From the NCBI RefSeq assembly GCF_000340215.1, contig NW_006921534.1, positions 2,143,248 to 2,207,247 on the forward strand: a stretch of 64,000 bases of DNA. Direction: 5' to 3'. Positions 23,551 to 34,467 of the stretch are shown piece by piece (the first letter of the stretch is position 1; every line of letters starts with the position of its first letter). A program made the position numbers and the translations under genes. The DNA is from Pseudocercospora fijiensis CIRAD86 (taxonomy: Eukaryota; Ascomycota; Dothideomycetes; Mycosphaerellales; Mycosphaerellaceae). Under the pieces are notes generated by a model. That model was given only the letters and a program-made list of their open reading frames with translations. It searched no databases and was not told the DNA's origin.

Positions 23551-26500
23551 TTACGAGCTTTTAGCCTTCTTCTTGTTCTTTACGCTAGTCTAATACTCGT
23601 TTAACAACTTAGCTATATCCTTAAAGGAATCTTTAGCCTTCTACGAGTCCTATTTAGGTAAATAGCCTTGCTACCTTAATAGGTATTCCTTCTTGCCCCG
23701 CCTAGTTCGGTGCTTTAGGATGCGTTCTACAGACTATAGCTCTTTACTATCGGCTAGTATTTCTTTATGTTTAGCAGGGGCTTCTTTATTAGAATCTCCG
23801 CGGTAGTAGTATAGCTTAAGGAGGGAGATATAGAAGGTGTTATAGATAGTATAGTATAGTAGGAGCTATAACTAATAGGCCTAGCTATTGCCCTTCGGTT
23901 CTCGGATTCGGAATAGGCTAATATATCTTAGTGTAAGTTTGGGCCTTGTTTTGCTATTAGGTAACAGGTGTTTGCGGATACGGAGGTTCTTAGTACCCAG
24001 CATAACCACATCGCCTTGCTTGAAAGTTGTTAGCGTATAGTGTTTGTTATAGTAGGCCTTCTAATATGCCTAGGCCTTTGCTAGTTTGTTAGCTAACTTA
24101 GCGTGAATCTCTCGCATCTTTTGAACCCTCTTAATAGCCGCTAGCGTCTTAGGTGTTAGCACTTAACGCGCTTCCCTCTCCTTACGCTCGGCCTCGAGCG
24201 AGGTAAATAGGTCTTATAGTAAGGCGGCGTTCTAGCCTATTATAGCTATATATAGTGAAACCTTAGTAGATAAGTGTATACTGTTGTTATATACGAATTC
24301 TATAGGCTATAGGAGGTTGACCCAGTCGTCAGGGTTCTCGTTAATATAACTGCGTAGGTACTGCTATAGGGTAGCATTCTGCCTTTTAGTCTAACTATCT
24401 GTTTATAGATAGAATGCTATAGATAGGCGATGCTTAAGTCTTAGCTGCAGGCAAATCTTACTCTAATAGTAAGATATAAATATCGAGCCCCGGTCGGAGA
24501 CTATCCCCTTAGGGGTCCCCTAATAGCTATAGAAGATGTTATTCTATAGTACTTTAGATATATTAATAGCCGTCTAATCCTTCCGAGTAGGAATGTAGCG
24601 AGCACCCTTAGTAAATCGGTCTATAACGACTAGTATAGCGTTAAAGACGTCTCTGCTTCCTTTTCGTTTAGTAGGGGGAAGACCTATAATAAGATCTATC
24701 GTAAGCTCTATAAATAGCTTGTTAGGGATTAGTAATAAGGACAACTCGCTAAAAGGCTAATGCTTCGGTGCCTTAATACGCTAGTATACGGCATACGTGT
24801 CGATATATTCCTTTATATCCCGCTTACTATTTAGCTAGTAGTATATACGCGATAGTAGCTCGTGCGACCTCTCTATACTATAGTAACCGGCAAGCTTACT
24901 ATTATAGTGTCGCTTAAGAAGCTCTTATCGGATCGAATGCTCGGCAGGGATATAGAGCCTACCCTTATAGCGCAAATAGCTATTAGCATCAATCGACCAA
25001 TTCTTGCTAGATCTAGTCTTGCGGCTACTTCTAAGCTAATCTATACGAGCCGTAGCAAAGGCGTCCCTCTACTAAGCACGTAATAGCTTATCTATAAACG
25101 CTCGGCTATTACCGTCTACAAGTTCGCTTAATAGCACCCTCGCTATCTTACGTAGTACGCACTATATATATCTAGTAGCACTAGCAGCCGGATTAACTAT
25201 ATTAGTGCTTTAATCGCTATTACTGTATATAGCGATATCGACTAGGGAGTTATTATAACTTCTCCTATCTGTATCCTTAGCCCTTGCCTTAATACGTACT
25301 ATTAATATAGCGAGAGTATTAATATGCTTTAAGCCGTCGCAGAGTCCGGTAAGCCGCTTATCCTACGCTTGCTTATTAACGATATAGGCTATAGCAATCT
25401 TATACTATAGGGTTAGAAACAATAAATTAATAGATTGCTAAGTCCCGCTGTCGTAATTAGGTCGCCTCGATAGGCTATTAGCAGGGTTGCTTACGCCTAG
25501 CCGATGTAATATATTAAAATCAAACCTAGCGAGGTAGACGGCCTATCTAGCCTATCGACCTATAACTCTAGTAACCTTAGTAATACTACGGAGGTTGTTA
25601 TAGTCTATATAGACCTATATCGTATATTAGGCCCTATCGAGGTAATGCCTCTAATACTTAAAGGCCTCGATAATAGCTAAGAGCTCTTGCTCGTAGGTCT
25701 CGTAGCGACGCTTAGCATCGATTATCTTCCTCGAGAAGAAGGCAATCGGGTGCTAGTAATAGTTATTATCTAATTGCTAGGATATAATAGCCGATATAGC
25801 GAACTGTAAAGCGTTAGTCTTAATTCGGATCTGCTTATTTAGTACAAAATAGTATAACAAGGGGACTTTAGTAAAGCGCTGCTTTAAACCGTTAAAAGCG
25901 GCTTATACTCTATTAGTCTATTTGAACTCTCTAGTCGGGTTGGCCTTAGTTTTAGTAAGCTTAGTTAGTAGCATTACATGCCTCGAATAGCCCTTAATAA
26001 ATCGGCGATAGAAGTTAGTAAAACCGAGGAACGACTACAGCTCCTTAATTAACGTAGGAATAGGCTATTTAGTAATAGTTTTAATCCGATTAGGATTAGC
26101 CTTAACACCCTTAGTTAATACGAGGAAGCCGAGGAATAATATCTCTTTAGCAGTAAAGGTACATTTAGAAGGCTTGCAATACAAGCTATAGGCCCTTAGG
26201 CGATCGAGTACCTTACGGACTATAGCCTAGTATTCCGCAATATTAGGAGAGTATATATAAACTAGGATGTTATCTAGGTAAACTATATAGAGGTAATCTA
26301 ATAGGCCTAATAGGGCCCGATTAATATAGGACTAGAATGTAGTAGGGGCATTAGCTAGCCTAAATAGTATAACTAAGTACTTAAAATAGCTATAGCGAGT
26401 ACGAAAGGCTGTCTTCTATTTATCGCCCTTACGAATATAGATGCGGTAATAGGCGTCCTTAATGTCTAGTATAGTATAGTAGTAGGTACTAGAAAGGCGA

Positions 26501-27760
26501 TCGAGAGTCTTATTAATAAGCGGAAGTAGATAGCGGTCTTTAATAGTAATAGCATTAAGTCCGCGGTAATTAATATATAGGCGTAGGCTACTATCCTTCT
26601 TTAGTACGAATAGGATAGGGGCGCTAGCAGGGCTGTTACTATACTATATCCGGCTATTAGCTAGGTTTTCCTCTAGATACTTACGTAATATAGTAAGCTC
26701 CCTTTTACTAAGGTTGTAGAGTAGCCTAAAGGGGACCTCTTTGCCCTTTATAATATTAATCTTATAATCCGTCTCTTTAAATATAGGCAATGTCGATGCT
26801 AGGTAGTGTTTAAACACATTAATATAGGTCTCTCGGATAGGCTCTAGTATGCGAGCAAGCTAATTAGGATTATTAGGGGGTATAGGTTTATCGTTATTAC
26901 TACCGAGTAGGTCGGCCGTCGGATCGGCTAGGGTTAGGTTACTAATAAATAGGACCCTAATATTATTAGGGCACTTGCTAACATTAATGTATTTAATGTC
27001 CTCTTTCCTAGCGATTCTAAATCGCTATTATTAACTGCCTAAGTCTATAACTATAGTATAGTACTTAAGAACAGGGTTGCTAATAATAATGTTAGATAGG
27101 AGGCTGTCTATATCTACCGCGTAGGTAGTAAAGTTTAGTAGGCGCTTATTGCCGAGGTCGTCCTTTAGGGCTATATAGACATAGTAGGCCCTATAGGTTA
27201 AGTGCCGAGCGTTATTAAACTAAGCAAGGGTTAGCAGGTTAGTCCTAGGAAGCTGGAGAAGGTCTAATTGCTTAGCTAGGCGATAGCTAATAAGNNNNNN
27301 NNNNNNNNNNNNNNNNNNNNNNNNNNNNNNNNNNNNNNNNNNNNNNNNNNNNNNNNNNNNNNNNNNNNNNNNNNNNNNNNNNNNNNNNNNNNNNNNNNNN
27401 NNNNNNNNNNNNNNNNNNNNNNNNNNNNNNNNNNNNNNNNNNNNNNNNNNNNNNNNNNNNNNNNNNNNNNNNNNNNNNNNNNNNNNNNNNNNNNNNNNNN
27501 NNNNNNNNNNNNNNNNNNNNNNNNNNNNNNNNNNNNNNNNNNNNNNNNNNNNNNNNNNNNNNNNNNNNNNNNNNNNNNNNNNNNNNNNNNNNNNNNNNNN
27601 NNNNNNNNNNNNNNNNNNNNNNNNNNNNNNNNNNNNNNNNNNNNNNNNNNNNNNNNNNNNNNNNNNNNNNNNNNNNNNNNNNNNNNNNNNNNNNGTCTTA
27701 CGCCGCATAAGGCTAATAGTTAGTGCGGCGCTTACTCTTTTTTCGACTAATAAGAAGGTT
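23551..27760 (-). pseudogene. Gypsy copy B pol with uninterrupted chromodomain
   Basis: This is parallel to copy A pol. The stop is at 23551, the chromodomain runs continuously through 23640-23680, the reverse transcriptase box IVYLDNILVY lies at about 26259-26290, and the integrase lies in between. RIP-type stops are frequent. A 400-base N gap (27295-27694) covers the protease box region. The continuous sequence at 23645-23670 is the empty site that dates the 12.1 kb insertion in copy A as later than the split of the copies. Confidence 0.8.
27295..27694. other. Assembly gap (400 N)
   Basis: Four hundred N inside copy B. The flanking bases align to copy A at 20416 and 20520, so the homologous stretch there is only about 103 bases. 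The gap is probably oversized, or copy B has an extra insertion. Confidence 0.99.
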
Positions 27761-27779
27761 AGCCTATAGGGGTAGCGTT

Positions 27780-29142
27780 AGCTGCTAAAAGGTGCTTTCG
27801 GTGTTCGGCGGTAGTACGGTCGATTCGGGCCTAGTCCTTAGGTTTGTCGCATTAGCCTAGTAGATAGCTAGTGCTATTATAGTTAAAGCACTTTAATCTA
27901 GTCGGGAGATTGTTACCGTAGCTATTGTTGCTACTATTGTTAGTCGAGCGGTTAGCATTATAGGGATACGAGCCCCTTCTACGGCCCCTATTACGGCCTC
28001 CTCTATATAGCCGTCGGCTACGACCTCTTCCGCGGTCGTTACTATTCCTATTGTTAGTACTATTGTTTTAGTAGGACCCTTAGCTATTGCCTCCGCGGGC
28101 ACTACGATTGCCGCGGTTAGTGCTAGCTAGTCGGATCCTCGATTCTAGTCGTTACTAGAGCTAAACAGCCCGCTCGGCTGTTTCTACTTCGACTATAAAT
28201 TAAATACGTATTAGGTTAGCCTGTTTAAACATACGGCGGCGGTCTAATTTAAGGACTAGTTCCTATCTTAGTTTAGGTCGTATCTTAGATATCTAGATAG
28301 AGTCGGTTTTAGGTAGCAAATCGTCCTTAAGGGTCTTTAGATAGGCCTCGAAGGATCGAGAGGTTTAGTCGGCCTTTTGTTTAGTACGTAGGTATTAGTC
28401 TTAGGCGTGCTACTAGCGCAATATAGGGTTACTAAGGGTATTTAATATAATAGTCTTGTAGTCTTGCTATTAAATAGCGGTCTAATTATTAAGAGAGTTA
28501 AAATAGTTATCCTAGGTGCGTTTTAGGTCGCTATTAATGTATTGTATAGCGTAGACGACTAATAAATAGTTATCTAGCAGGGCCCTTAGTGCATTCCGCT
28601 AGTTTAATTCACAATTACGTATATAATTATTATACTACTTGCGGCTAGAGCTATTAAACACGGTACAATTCTTAAGTTTAGTATCCTTCTTTTAAATAGC
28701 TAGTAAGGAAGGTCCTGCTATTAGCTTAGCATTAGTTGCTAAGGCTTCCTATAGGCGATGAATTTCGAGGAGGTTATCCCTTAGCTATTGTTCTTAACGT
28801 AAGGCAGTAAGCCTGTTCTAAGTAGCTTCTTAAAGTCTCGTTATCGGCTAGGGCCCGAAGGCTAGTTAGCTATATCGTCGATTAATAATATTGTTAAGAA
28901 TGTCGTTAATAGGCAATTCTAGATTATTACCTAGAACTATAGGTTCTTTAGTAGGCCTAGTAGCAGGCTCTTTAGCAGGTACTTTAGTAGGTGCTTTAGT
29001 AGGCACTTTAGTAGGCACTGTGCTACTAGCGTTGTCGTTGCTAGCGCTACTAGCGGTAGTACGGTTGTTGTTTCGTAATAAACCGGCTATTATAAGGGGT
29101 AGTACTAATAATATATTATTAGCCCCTAAGATACGGATATAG
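27780..29142 (-). pseudogene. Gypsy copy B gag
   Basis: Parallel to copy A gag, with the same order of a zinc-knuckle region near 27850-27900 and a Ser/Ala/PTK-type N-terminal stretch near 28890-29142. It is broken by RIP-type stops. Short open frames on either strand here are fragments or shadows. Confidence 0.7.
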
Positions 29143-29367
29143 CGGAATTAGTAGGTATCGGTCTAATATGCTTAACTTAGTGTAATAGGCCGTATAGAAG
29201 GCCTTGCTTAATAATTAGTACGGTTGTTTTAGTAGAATAGTACGTATAGGTCCCGTTCTTTAGGCGTAATATAGTTAAATCGATAGTTTTCGTAACTATA
29301 CCGCTAAAAGCTTAAAATAGGGACTATCTAGCTACTACCCTTAAAGGGTAGATCGAATACTATATAA

Positions 29368-29569
29368 GAAGGGTTATATTAGCAGGTAGATAGGGTAGTA
29401 GTAAATTAGTGTAGTATTCGATAGAGAACTAGGAGGAGAAGGAGGAAGGCAGGCTAGTTAGCCTACTACTAAGCGCTAAGCCCTGCCTAAGGCATTAAGA
29501 CCCTAGCTTTACTCGAGCCCGGTTATATACCAATTACGTATAACCTCTTTAGTCCTAACAAACTTCGAC
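29368..29569 (-). mobile_element. Truncated 5' LTR of gypsy copy B
   Basis: About 200 bases match the start of the LTR-like repeat, closest to the 531 copy. The match stops after CTTTAGTCCTAAC, where unrelated sequence of the next element begins. The 5' LTR of copy B is therefore incomplete. Confidence 0.6.
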
Positions 29570-31260
29570 TTAGGTCCGCCGATCTAAGAAGCTTACCTTA
29601 GCTTTAGGAATAGTACGACAATATAGTTAACATTCGGTATATAAGGCGTAAATAAATTAGAGATATACTTTCGATAGTAGCGAAACACCTCCTATAATTA
29701 GTTTTATTATGTGGCATATATATATTATAAAATAAATTTTTAAATCTAAGTTTTAGTATCTCTATATAAACTTCTTAGCACCTCCGGCGATCTCCGCAAA
29801 TGCGACTTCTACGACTTCGAAAGGCGACGAGTATGCCTCGTTTATATAGCGGCGACGTTAATAGACCCCGCTATTCGGTTGTTTATAGTAAACGCTATAG
29901 TAAAGCGAATCTAATCGCTCTCCGAGTCGGTGTCGTATAGATTGTCGATATCTAGGTACTCGTAGAGGTCCGGAGGCTTTATTAGGTATTTCTCGCTCGT
30001 TTAATTATAACCTTCTATACAAATATAGTAGTTAGTTAATAGCGTACCGACTATTATAAAGGCTCTAACTGCCTGCTTGCCTATATATAGCTGCCTAGCA
30101 AAGGTGTTATATATCTAAAGGCGTATAGTTTAACTAAATACGTACTCGACGGAAATACGTAGACTAGCGAGGTATTTATTAAACTTCTGTTACTTAGTAG
30201 TAAGCATCTTGCGGCTAAGATAATGCTTATAAGGAGCTATTATTCCGAAGGCACTATAGTATGCTAGATTACTATAAAGATATAGCATTCTACGGCCGGT
30301 ACGAGAGTCTATTATTCTTCGAAGCTAGCGTATAACGCCTAAAGTCTTATATATCTCCTAATCGTTGTTAGAGCTATTATATAGCCCTATTATTAAAGAT
30401 ATAATGCTGTCCGGTATAACAATGCCTTAGTACTTGCTACTATGCTCTTTCTTATGCCTAGAATACTACTTTCTCTAACCGATAGCAGGTCGATAGAATC
30501 CTTAAAAATAACTATTAACGAAGCTCTAAATCTACCCTCCTAAGCTAGCTCTTCTTATTGCCTTAGCGAAGTATTTAAGGCGACTATAGCTTCGTAATCG
30601 TAGGTGCTATTCGATAAGATATCTAAAGCGCCGTACGAGATAGTTAATTGTATTCGTAAAGACGATGCTTAGGTACGACTCGTAGTTACTAAAAAGAGGG
30701 TAGGCGATAGCCTATCGAGAAGGCTAGGTAAGGCGCTATAATACTATATAGAGCGTATATTCTAGGCTCGGTTTAATGCTATTACGGAAGTTAATAGTAG
30801 CAATATCTAATACCTCTACTAGTTCCTTAACCTAGACTTTACTAAACCTAAGGTAATATTATTAGTTAGCTTAGCGACGACGAGGTGCCGCTATACTTTA
30901 ACTTCTAACTTAACTTCCTATACTAATATTCTACGTACCTATAGTATAGCGGAAACTACGACTTCGGCTAGCTATTTAGTATCTACTCGAAGAACTCGTA
31001 CTTAGTAAGCTCTCGTTTCTACCGCGGCGGCTTATCTAATTCGAATACTATTACTACGAGAACGATAAAGATTAATATCTCTTCGTCTTTCGGCGTTATA
31101 CTAGCGAGTTTGCGACACCTCGAAAGCAGTTACCTTTCTAGCCTATACTCGAAGCTAGGCGCGCCTCGAAAACGCGATATCTATACGGTTATACGCGACT
31201 AGAAAGAGACAGCTCGGAAACGCACGGTTCATTGCTATATAGAGCTATTCCGACGGCTCG
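29570..31260 (-). mobile_element. RIP-degraded PIF/Harbinger-like DDE transposase
   Basis: The minus strand between about 31100 and 29750 encodes a chain with the look of the DDE superfamily endonuclease (DDE_Tnp_4) of PIF/Harbinger elements in fungi. A C-terminal segment near 30060-30220 reads RISVEYVFS, then NTFARQLYIGKQAV, and is followed by LLTNYYICIEGYN and a PPDLYEYLD motif near 29950-29990. Trp and Gln codons are turned into stops. Terminal inverted repeats and target duplications were not found by eye. It marks the end of the RIP-affected block. Confidence 0.6.
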
Positions 31261-31782
31261 TACGACTATATCCGTGGACCCACCTGAAGGTGTTGGTGTA
31301 GGCGTAACAAGTGGCTAAAACGCTCTATTGGCAAGCACCAATACTTCCCTAACGACCTCGAGCCTTATTATGAAGTTGTAGCGAAGCTCTCCATCTGCAT
31401 AGCACAGCAACGCATTCCCGGCATGGCACTCGTTGCGAGCGAATGCGAGAGCAGACGGAGATGCTCGTGTTCCGGCATCGATCGGCAAGAGAGACGGCAG
31501 GAAGCCTGATCCCAACCACCTTTGGCAGGTAATAAAGCAGGCGAGGCAGGCTTTGAGCTGAGAAAGCGAAACAGTATCTCGAAACTCTATGTTGCGTGCT
31601 TGACGTGTTCAGACATGGATCTCGGGTGTAGATAAGTGAGGCTTCCCAATGCGCGACTTGTACAAAATTCCCGTATTGGTTGTCTTATTCCTCGTGCTGC
31701 ATTACTCACTCTTGCCAACGCACTCGATTCCCTCTATCGCCTGACCGCAAGCGAGTCAGCAGCAGCATTCGCTCTCACAGTC
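31261..31782. other. Heterochromatin/euchromatin boundary, no gene seen
   Basis: Base composition changes sharply near 31270: TpA-rich RIP sequence gives way to balanced sequence with normal CpA and TpG use. No convincing protein-coding frame is visible; short open frames here have no family features. Part may be the promoter and leader of the small gene at 31783. Confidence 0.5.
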
Positions 31783-31977
31783 ATGGGGAGTTCTCCAATC
31801 ATCAAGAACCCCGGCAAAGGGGAGTTTGCACTTTTAGGGCTCATCGGAGTATTACTCGCTGCTGGATACTTCTATAAAGACGAGGTCAAGGAGAAAGTGG
31901 AAGAAGCGGAAGAAAAGGTAGAGGAGCTGGCAAAGAAAAAGAAGAGAAAGCACAAGCGACGAGACTATCGCTACTGA
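31783..31977 (+). CDS. Small single-pass membrane peptide, 64 aa, possible N-myristoylation
   Basis: From the ATG at 31783 the frame gives a 64-residue chain beginning MGSSPIIK, which fits an N-myristoylation signal (Gly2, Ser at position 6 not matched). Then come a hydrophobic segment at about residues 15-30, a Glu/Lys/Val heptad-like stretch at 32-50 that could form a coiled coil, and a strongly basic Lys/Arg tail. The frame is open further upstream to 31636, but that part has no features, so I prefer the Gly2 start. The function is not recognised. The topology suggests a membrane anchor with a basic cytosolic or luminal helix. It lies about 0.5 kb from the RIP-affected block. Confidence 0.4.
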   Translation: MGSSPIIKNPGKGEFALLGLIGVLLAAGYFYKDEVKEKVEEAEEKVEELAKKKKRKHKRRDYRY

Positions 31978-32035
31978 GCCTGCTCGAACGACTTCCCGAT
32001 TGAGCAGAACACAGGCCGACGGGAATCCTGCGAGT

Positions 32036-32560
32036 ATGGCAGAAGAATATGTTGAGTATAACAAGGCCAACTGGAATGAGCGTGCGATTGAGGTATCTTC
32101 CGTGATGCGCCATTGGCAGCGAGCATAGATGAAGCAAGCAAGGCACTTAGCGGCGAACGCAATCGGAGGTGACCAATTGTCATTTGTTGAAGCGAGCACA
32201 TATGACGCGCTGTCAGTGTTGCAATCAGGCAGCTTTGATCTGGCATTCACTGGCATAGGTGCTCTGTGCTGGCTGCCTTCCATCAGACGCTGTGCTGAGA
32301 TTGTCGCTGCGCTGCTCAAACCTGGCGGGCGTCTCTTCCTCCGGGAAGGTCACCCGGTTCTGTGGTCCATAGGAGAGGAGGATACTGAAGATCGTCGATG
32401 TCGGTAGCAAGGTCTTCGAGAACACAAAGACGGTGGAATGGAATCATGGAATGGGAGAGATCATTCAGAATATTCTTGATGTGGGCCTTCAAGTCACAGG
32501 TCTGTCTGGTCGAGCACAAAAGTGTACCGTGGAAGCGAGTGGCCCTTGTGGTATGTTTCG
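32036..32560 (+). pseudogene. Broken class I SAM-dependent methyltransferase
   Basis: The start MAEEYVEYNKANWNERA matches the N-terminus of a methyltransferase family common in bacteria and some fungi. A TAG at 32126 and loss of the glycine-rich SAM-binding motif I follow: the frame resumes at 32129 with the motif after it (GSFDLAFTGIGALCWLP, then LLKPGGRLFLREGHPVLW). After 32390 the homologous ending shifts frame (VEWNHGMGEIIQNILDVGL in one frame, then LVEHKSVPWK in another). An internal deletion, one stop and at least two frameshifts mean it is dead. There is no strong RIP bias, so decay was by ordinary mutation. Confidence 0.7.
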
Positions 32561-33195
32561 CAGAATGTCACTGCTCCGAGGGCTTCCAATGCTAATCAAC
32601 TGCGCAGGAGAGTGGGAACTGGCAACAGGCAAGGACAACATCCCACTCAAACATCCATGATTTCTGTGCTCGTACCACAATGTTCATCATCTAAGAATAC
32701 TTCTGATGACGCACTTCACCTGTCGGGACGAGTAAGAGGTGGTGCAAGGGTCACGGCTGCCTTCACCAGTGTAACCGCTCAGCCTCATTCCTCCGCGATC
32801 GACAAAGGCCAACCACTTCCTCCGCGCTTTCAGCCTTGCAGCAGTGACACCACAATCATCGCATGATTGGCTCCCGACCCTCCCGCGGTGTCCAACGAGT
32901 GATCGAGCACAAAGCCCGAAAAGCGCAGCTGCCATCACGTTGCCTCATCGCGGTGCGAAGGAACGTGAACAGTCGTATCGACAGTCATGATGCCATGTAC
33001 CTTTGTGCCTATTTCCGTCGCACAGGAAAAAATCCTCACGATCATATAATAGGATCGAGGGTTTGTAGTGAGAGAGTCACCATTATTAAAGAAGACACCC
33101 ACTCAACTTGAACTGCCAGCTGTCACTACCACACAAATCAAACAAAACCATCTCACCCGACTTTCCATTTCGCAGCAACGCACATTCCGAGAAAA
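32561..33195. other. Intergenic, no gene seen
   Basis: Short open frames on both strands overlap one another and show no domain. The region probably holds the end of the methyltransferase debris and the promoter of the secreted protein gene at 33196. A cytosine/adenine-rich leader is seen from about 33100. Confidence 0.4.
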
Positions 33196-33623
33196 ATGCA
33201 CGCCATGCGTTCTCTCGCGCTCATTGCTATCGCAGCAATCTCTGCATCAGCAGCTCCAGCTCCACAATCCACAACAGCACCAGAGTCACTCAGCGTCAGG
33301 TAAATACCACATCTCCCACACAACCCACAGGGCCACATGATCTAACACATCTCCCTCCTAGCCTCAACTCAGACTCCATGTGCAGCATCCTCTCAGGAGG
33401 CTATCCCGGAAGTCTCGAATCAGGCGAGTGCTACACGGTTCCGGAAGCAGGAATCGGCTCTTTGACAATCTACGCTCAACCTTTCGAAGGCGGGATGATC
33501 AACATCTATTCTGGAGAGGAATGTGAGGGCGAAGCAGAGAGGAGTCTGAGTACTTATTATGTGGGGTGTCAGAGGGATCTTGGCGGTGGGAGATCGATCA
33601 AGTATATCAAGCCGAGCGAGTGA
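33196..33623 (+). CDS. Small secreted cysteine protein, 121 aa (candidate effector)
   Basis: This is a two-exon gene. Exon 1 is 33196-33299; the intron 33300-33361 starts GTAAAT, has a CTAAC branch point near 33341 and ends CTCCTAG; exon 2 is 33362-33623. The first 20 or so residues form a signal peptide (Met-rich start, Leu/Ala/Ile core, then SASAAPAP). The mature part has four cysteines (about residues 42, 58, 89, 104), enough for two disulphides, and ends near a Lys/Pro/Glu tail. A second in-frame ATG at 33205 is possible. No family is recognised. Size, signal and even cysteine number fit secreted effector-like or antimicrobial proteins, and its position beside the repeat-rich block is typical for such genes. 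The function is inferred only from these features. Confidence 0.65.
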
Positions 33624-33735
33624 GGCGGGTGTTGTGGTATCGCGTACAGGCAATGTTCATGAAGGCTTCATAGCATCGCGGATCTGTACGTGAATTGACG
33701 ATCGGGTTTGAAGACCGAGAATCCGTTTGACATTG

Positions 33736-34187
33736 TCATTTGAAGCTTGGATCTCCTGTTTCGTTCCCTTGTAAGTTTGAGGCCGCGATGAATGTTTTGC
33801 CGGCTTTTCGAACAGTAACAGTATCGAAGCTGGCGGTATTCAGACGGTGAGCAGTTTCTCGCGTGGTATCCAGTAGGAAGAGGTGAAAGCTGATGTTCGT
33901 GCCTGGAGCCTTGTTCCTGTGATGAGTTAGGAGGGAAGCTGCATGCTTAGTCGAAGGACTGATGGTAGCTTGGACGGTGTAATGGAACGTGAGGTAATGA
34001 GAGTACTCGCTCTTCCCATCGTGGACATTCTTCGCCAATCCATGTGGTGACCCAGTCCGTCCACTTCCACGTCTCGACTTGCCAGGAACTTGACAGCTTG
34101 ACTGATAGCTGCAGGCGTGTGTGGTGGCATTGTCGGAGTTCCAGGCGATCCATCTCCGCAAGAGCTCGGTCTATGAATGACAGTCAA
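33736..34187 (-). pseudogene. Possible SnoaL/NTF2-like remnant
   Basis: On the minus strand, coding-like sequence is spread over three frames. The first frame holds AAISQAVKFLASRDVE, a second holds WTDWVTTW, and the third runs from about 34000 to a stop at 33736, ending in a V-R-K-A-G-K-T-F-type strand. Together this resembles a SnoaL/NTF2-fold protein with frameshifts. It could be a multi-exon gene, but I found no clean splice sites joining the frames. The identification is weak. Confidence 0.3.
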
Positions 34188-34240
34188 CTGCGTCGTGGGA
34201 GATTTGGATAAGGTAAGCAGATTTGTTGAAGCATTCGCAT

Positions 34241-34393
34241 ATGGAGACTAAAGCTTTTGATCGGGCTGCTGCGAAGGTCGTAGAATTGGGGGGCACCGAG
34301 GCTCTCGATAAAACGCCAGCAGGCCCTGGTGGCACCTTCATGCAGTTTCGTGACCCTTATGGCAATCGCTTTGCATTGTTCCAGAAGAACTGA
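34241..34393 (+). pseudogene. VOC/glyoxalase-like C-terminal fragment
   Basis: A 50-codon plus-strand frame ends GGTFMQFRDPYGNRFALFQKN, the hallmark end of vicinal-oxygen-chelate (glyoxalase/bleomycin resistance) domains (FxDPxGNxxxL). It is preceded by AAAKVVELGG, the usual helix before it. The N-terminal half of the domain is absent: upstream the frame is closed at once. A short final exon cannot be excluded, but no matching upstream exon is visible, so I call it a remnant. Confidence 0.6.
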
Positions 34394-34467
34394 AAGGTTG
34401 AAGTCGAATGAGCTAGATGGTCAACGACGAAGAATCCGAACGTGGCAAAGGAGGAACTGTCTGCCCG

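Noticed and set aside
31852..32319. Minus-strand frame over the boundary peptide and methyltransferase remnant
   Set aside because: It is antisense to better-supported coding sequence and has no domain.
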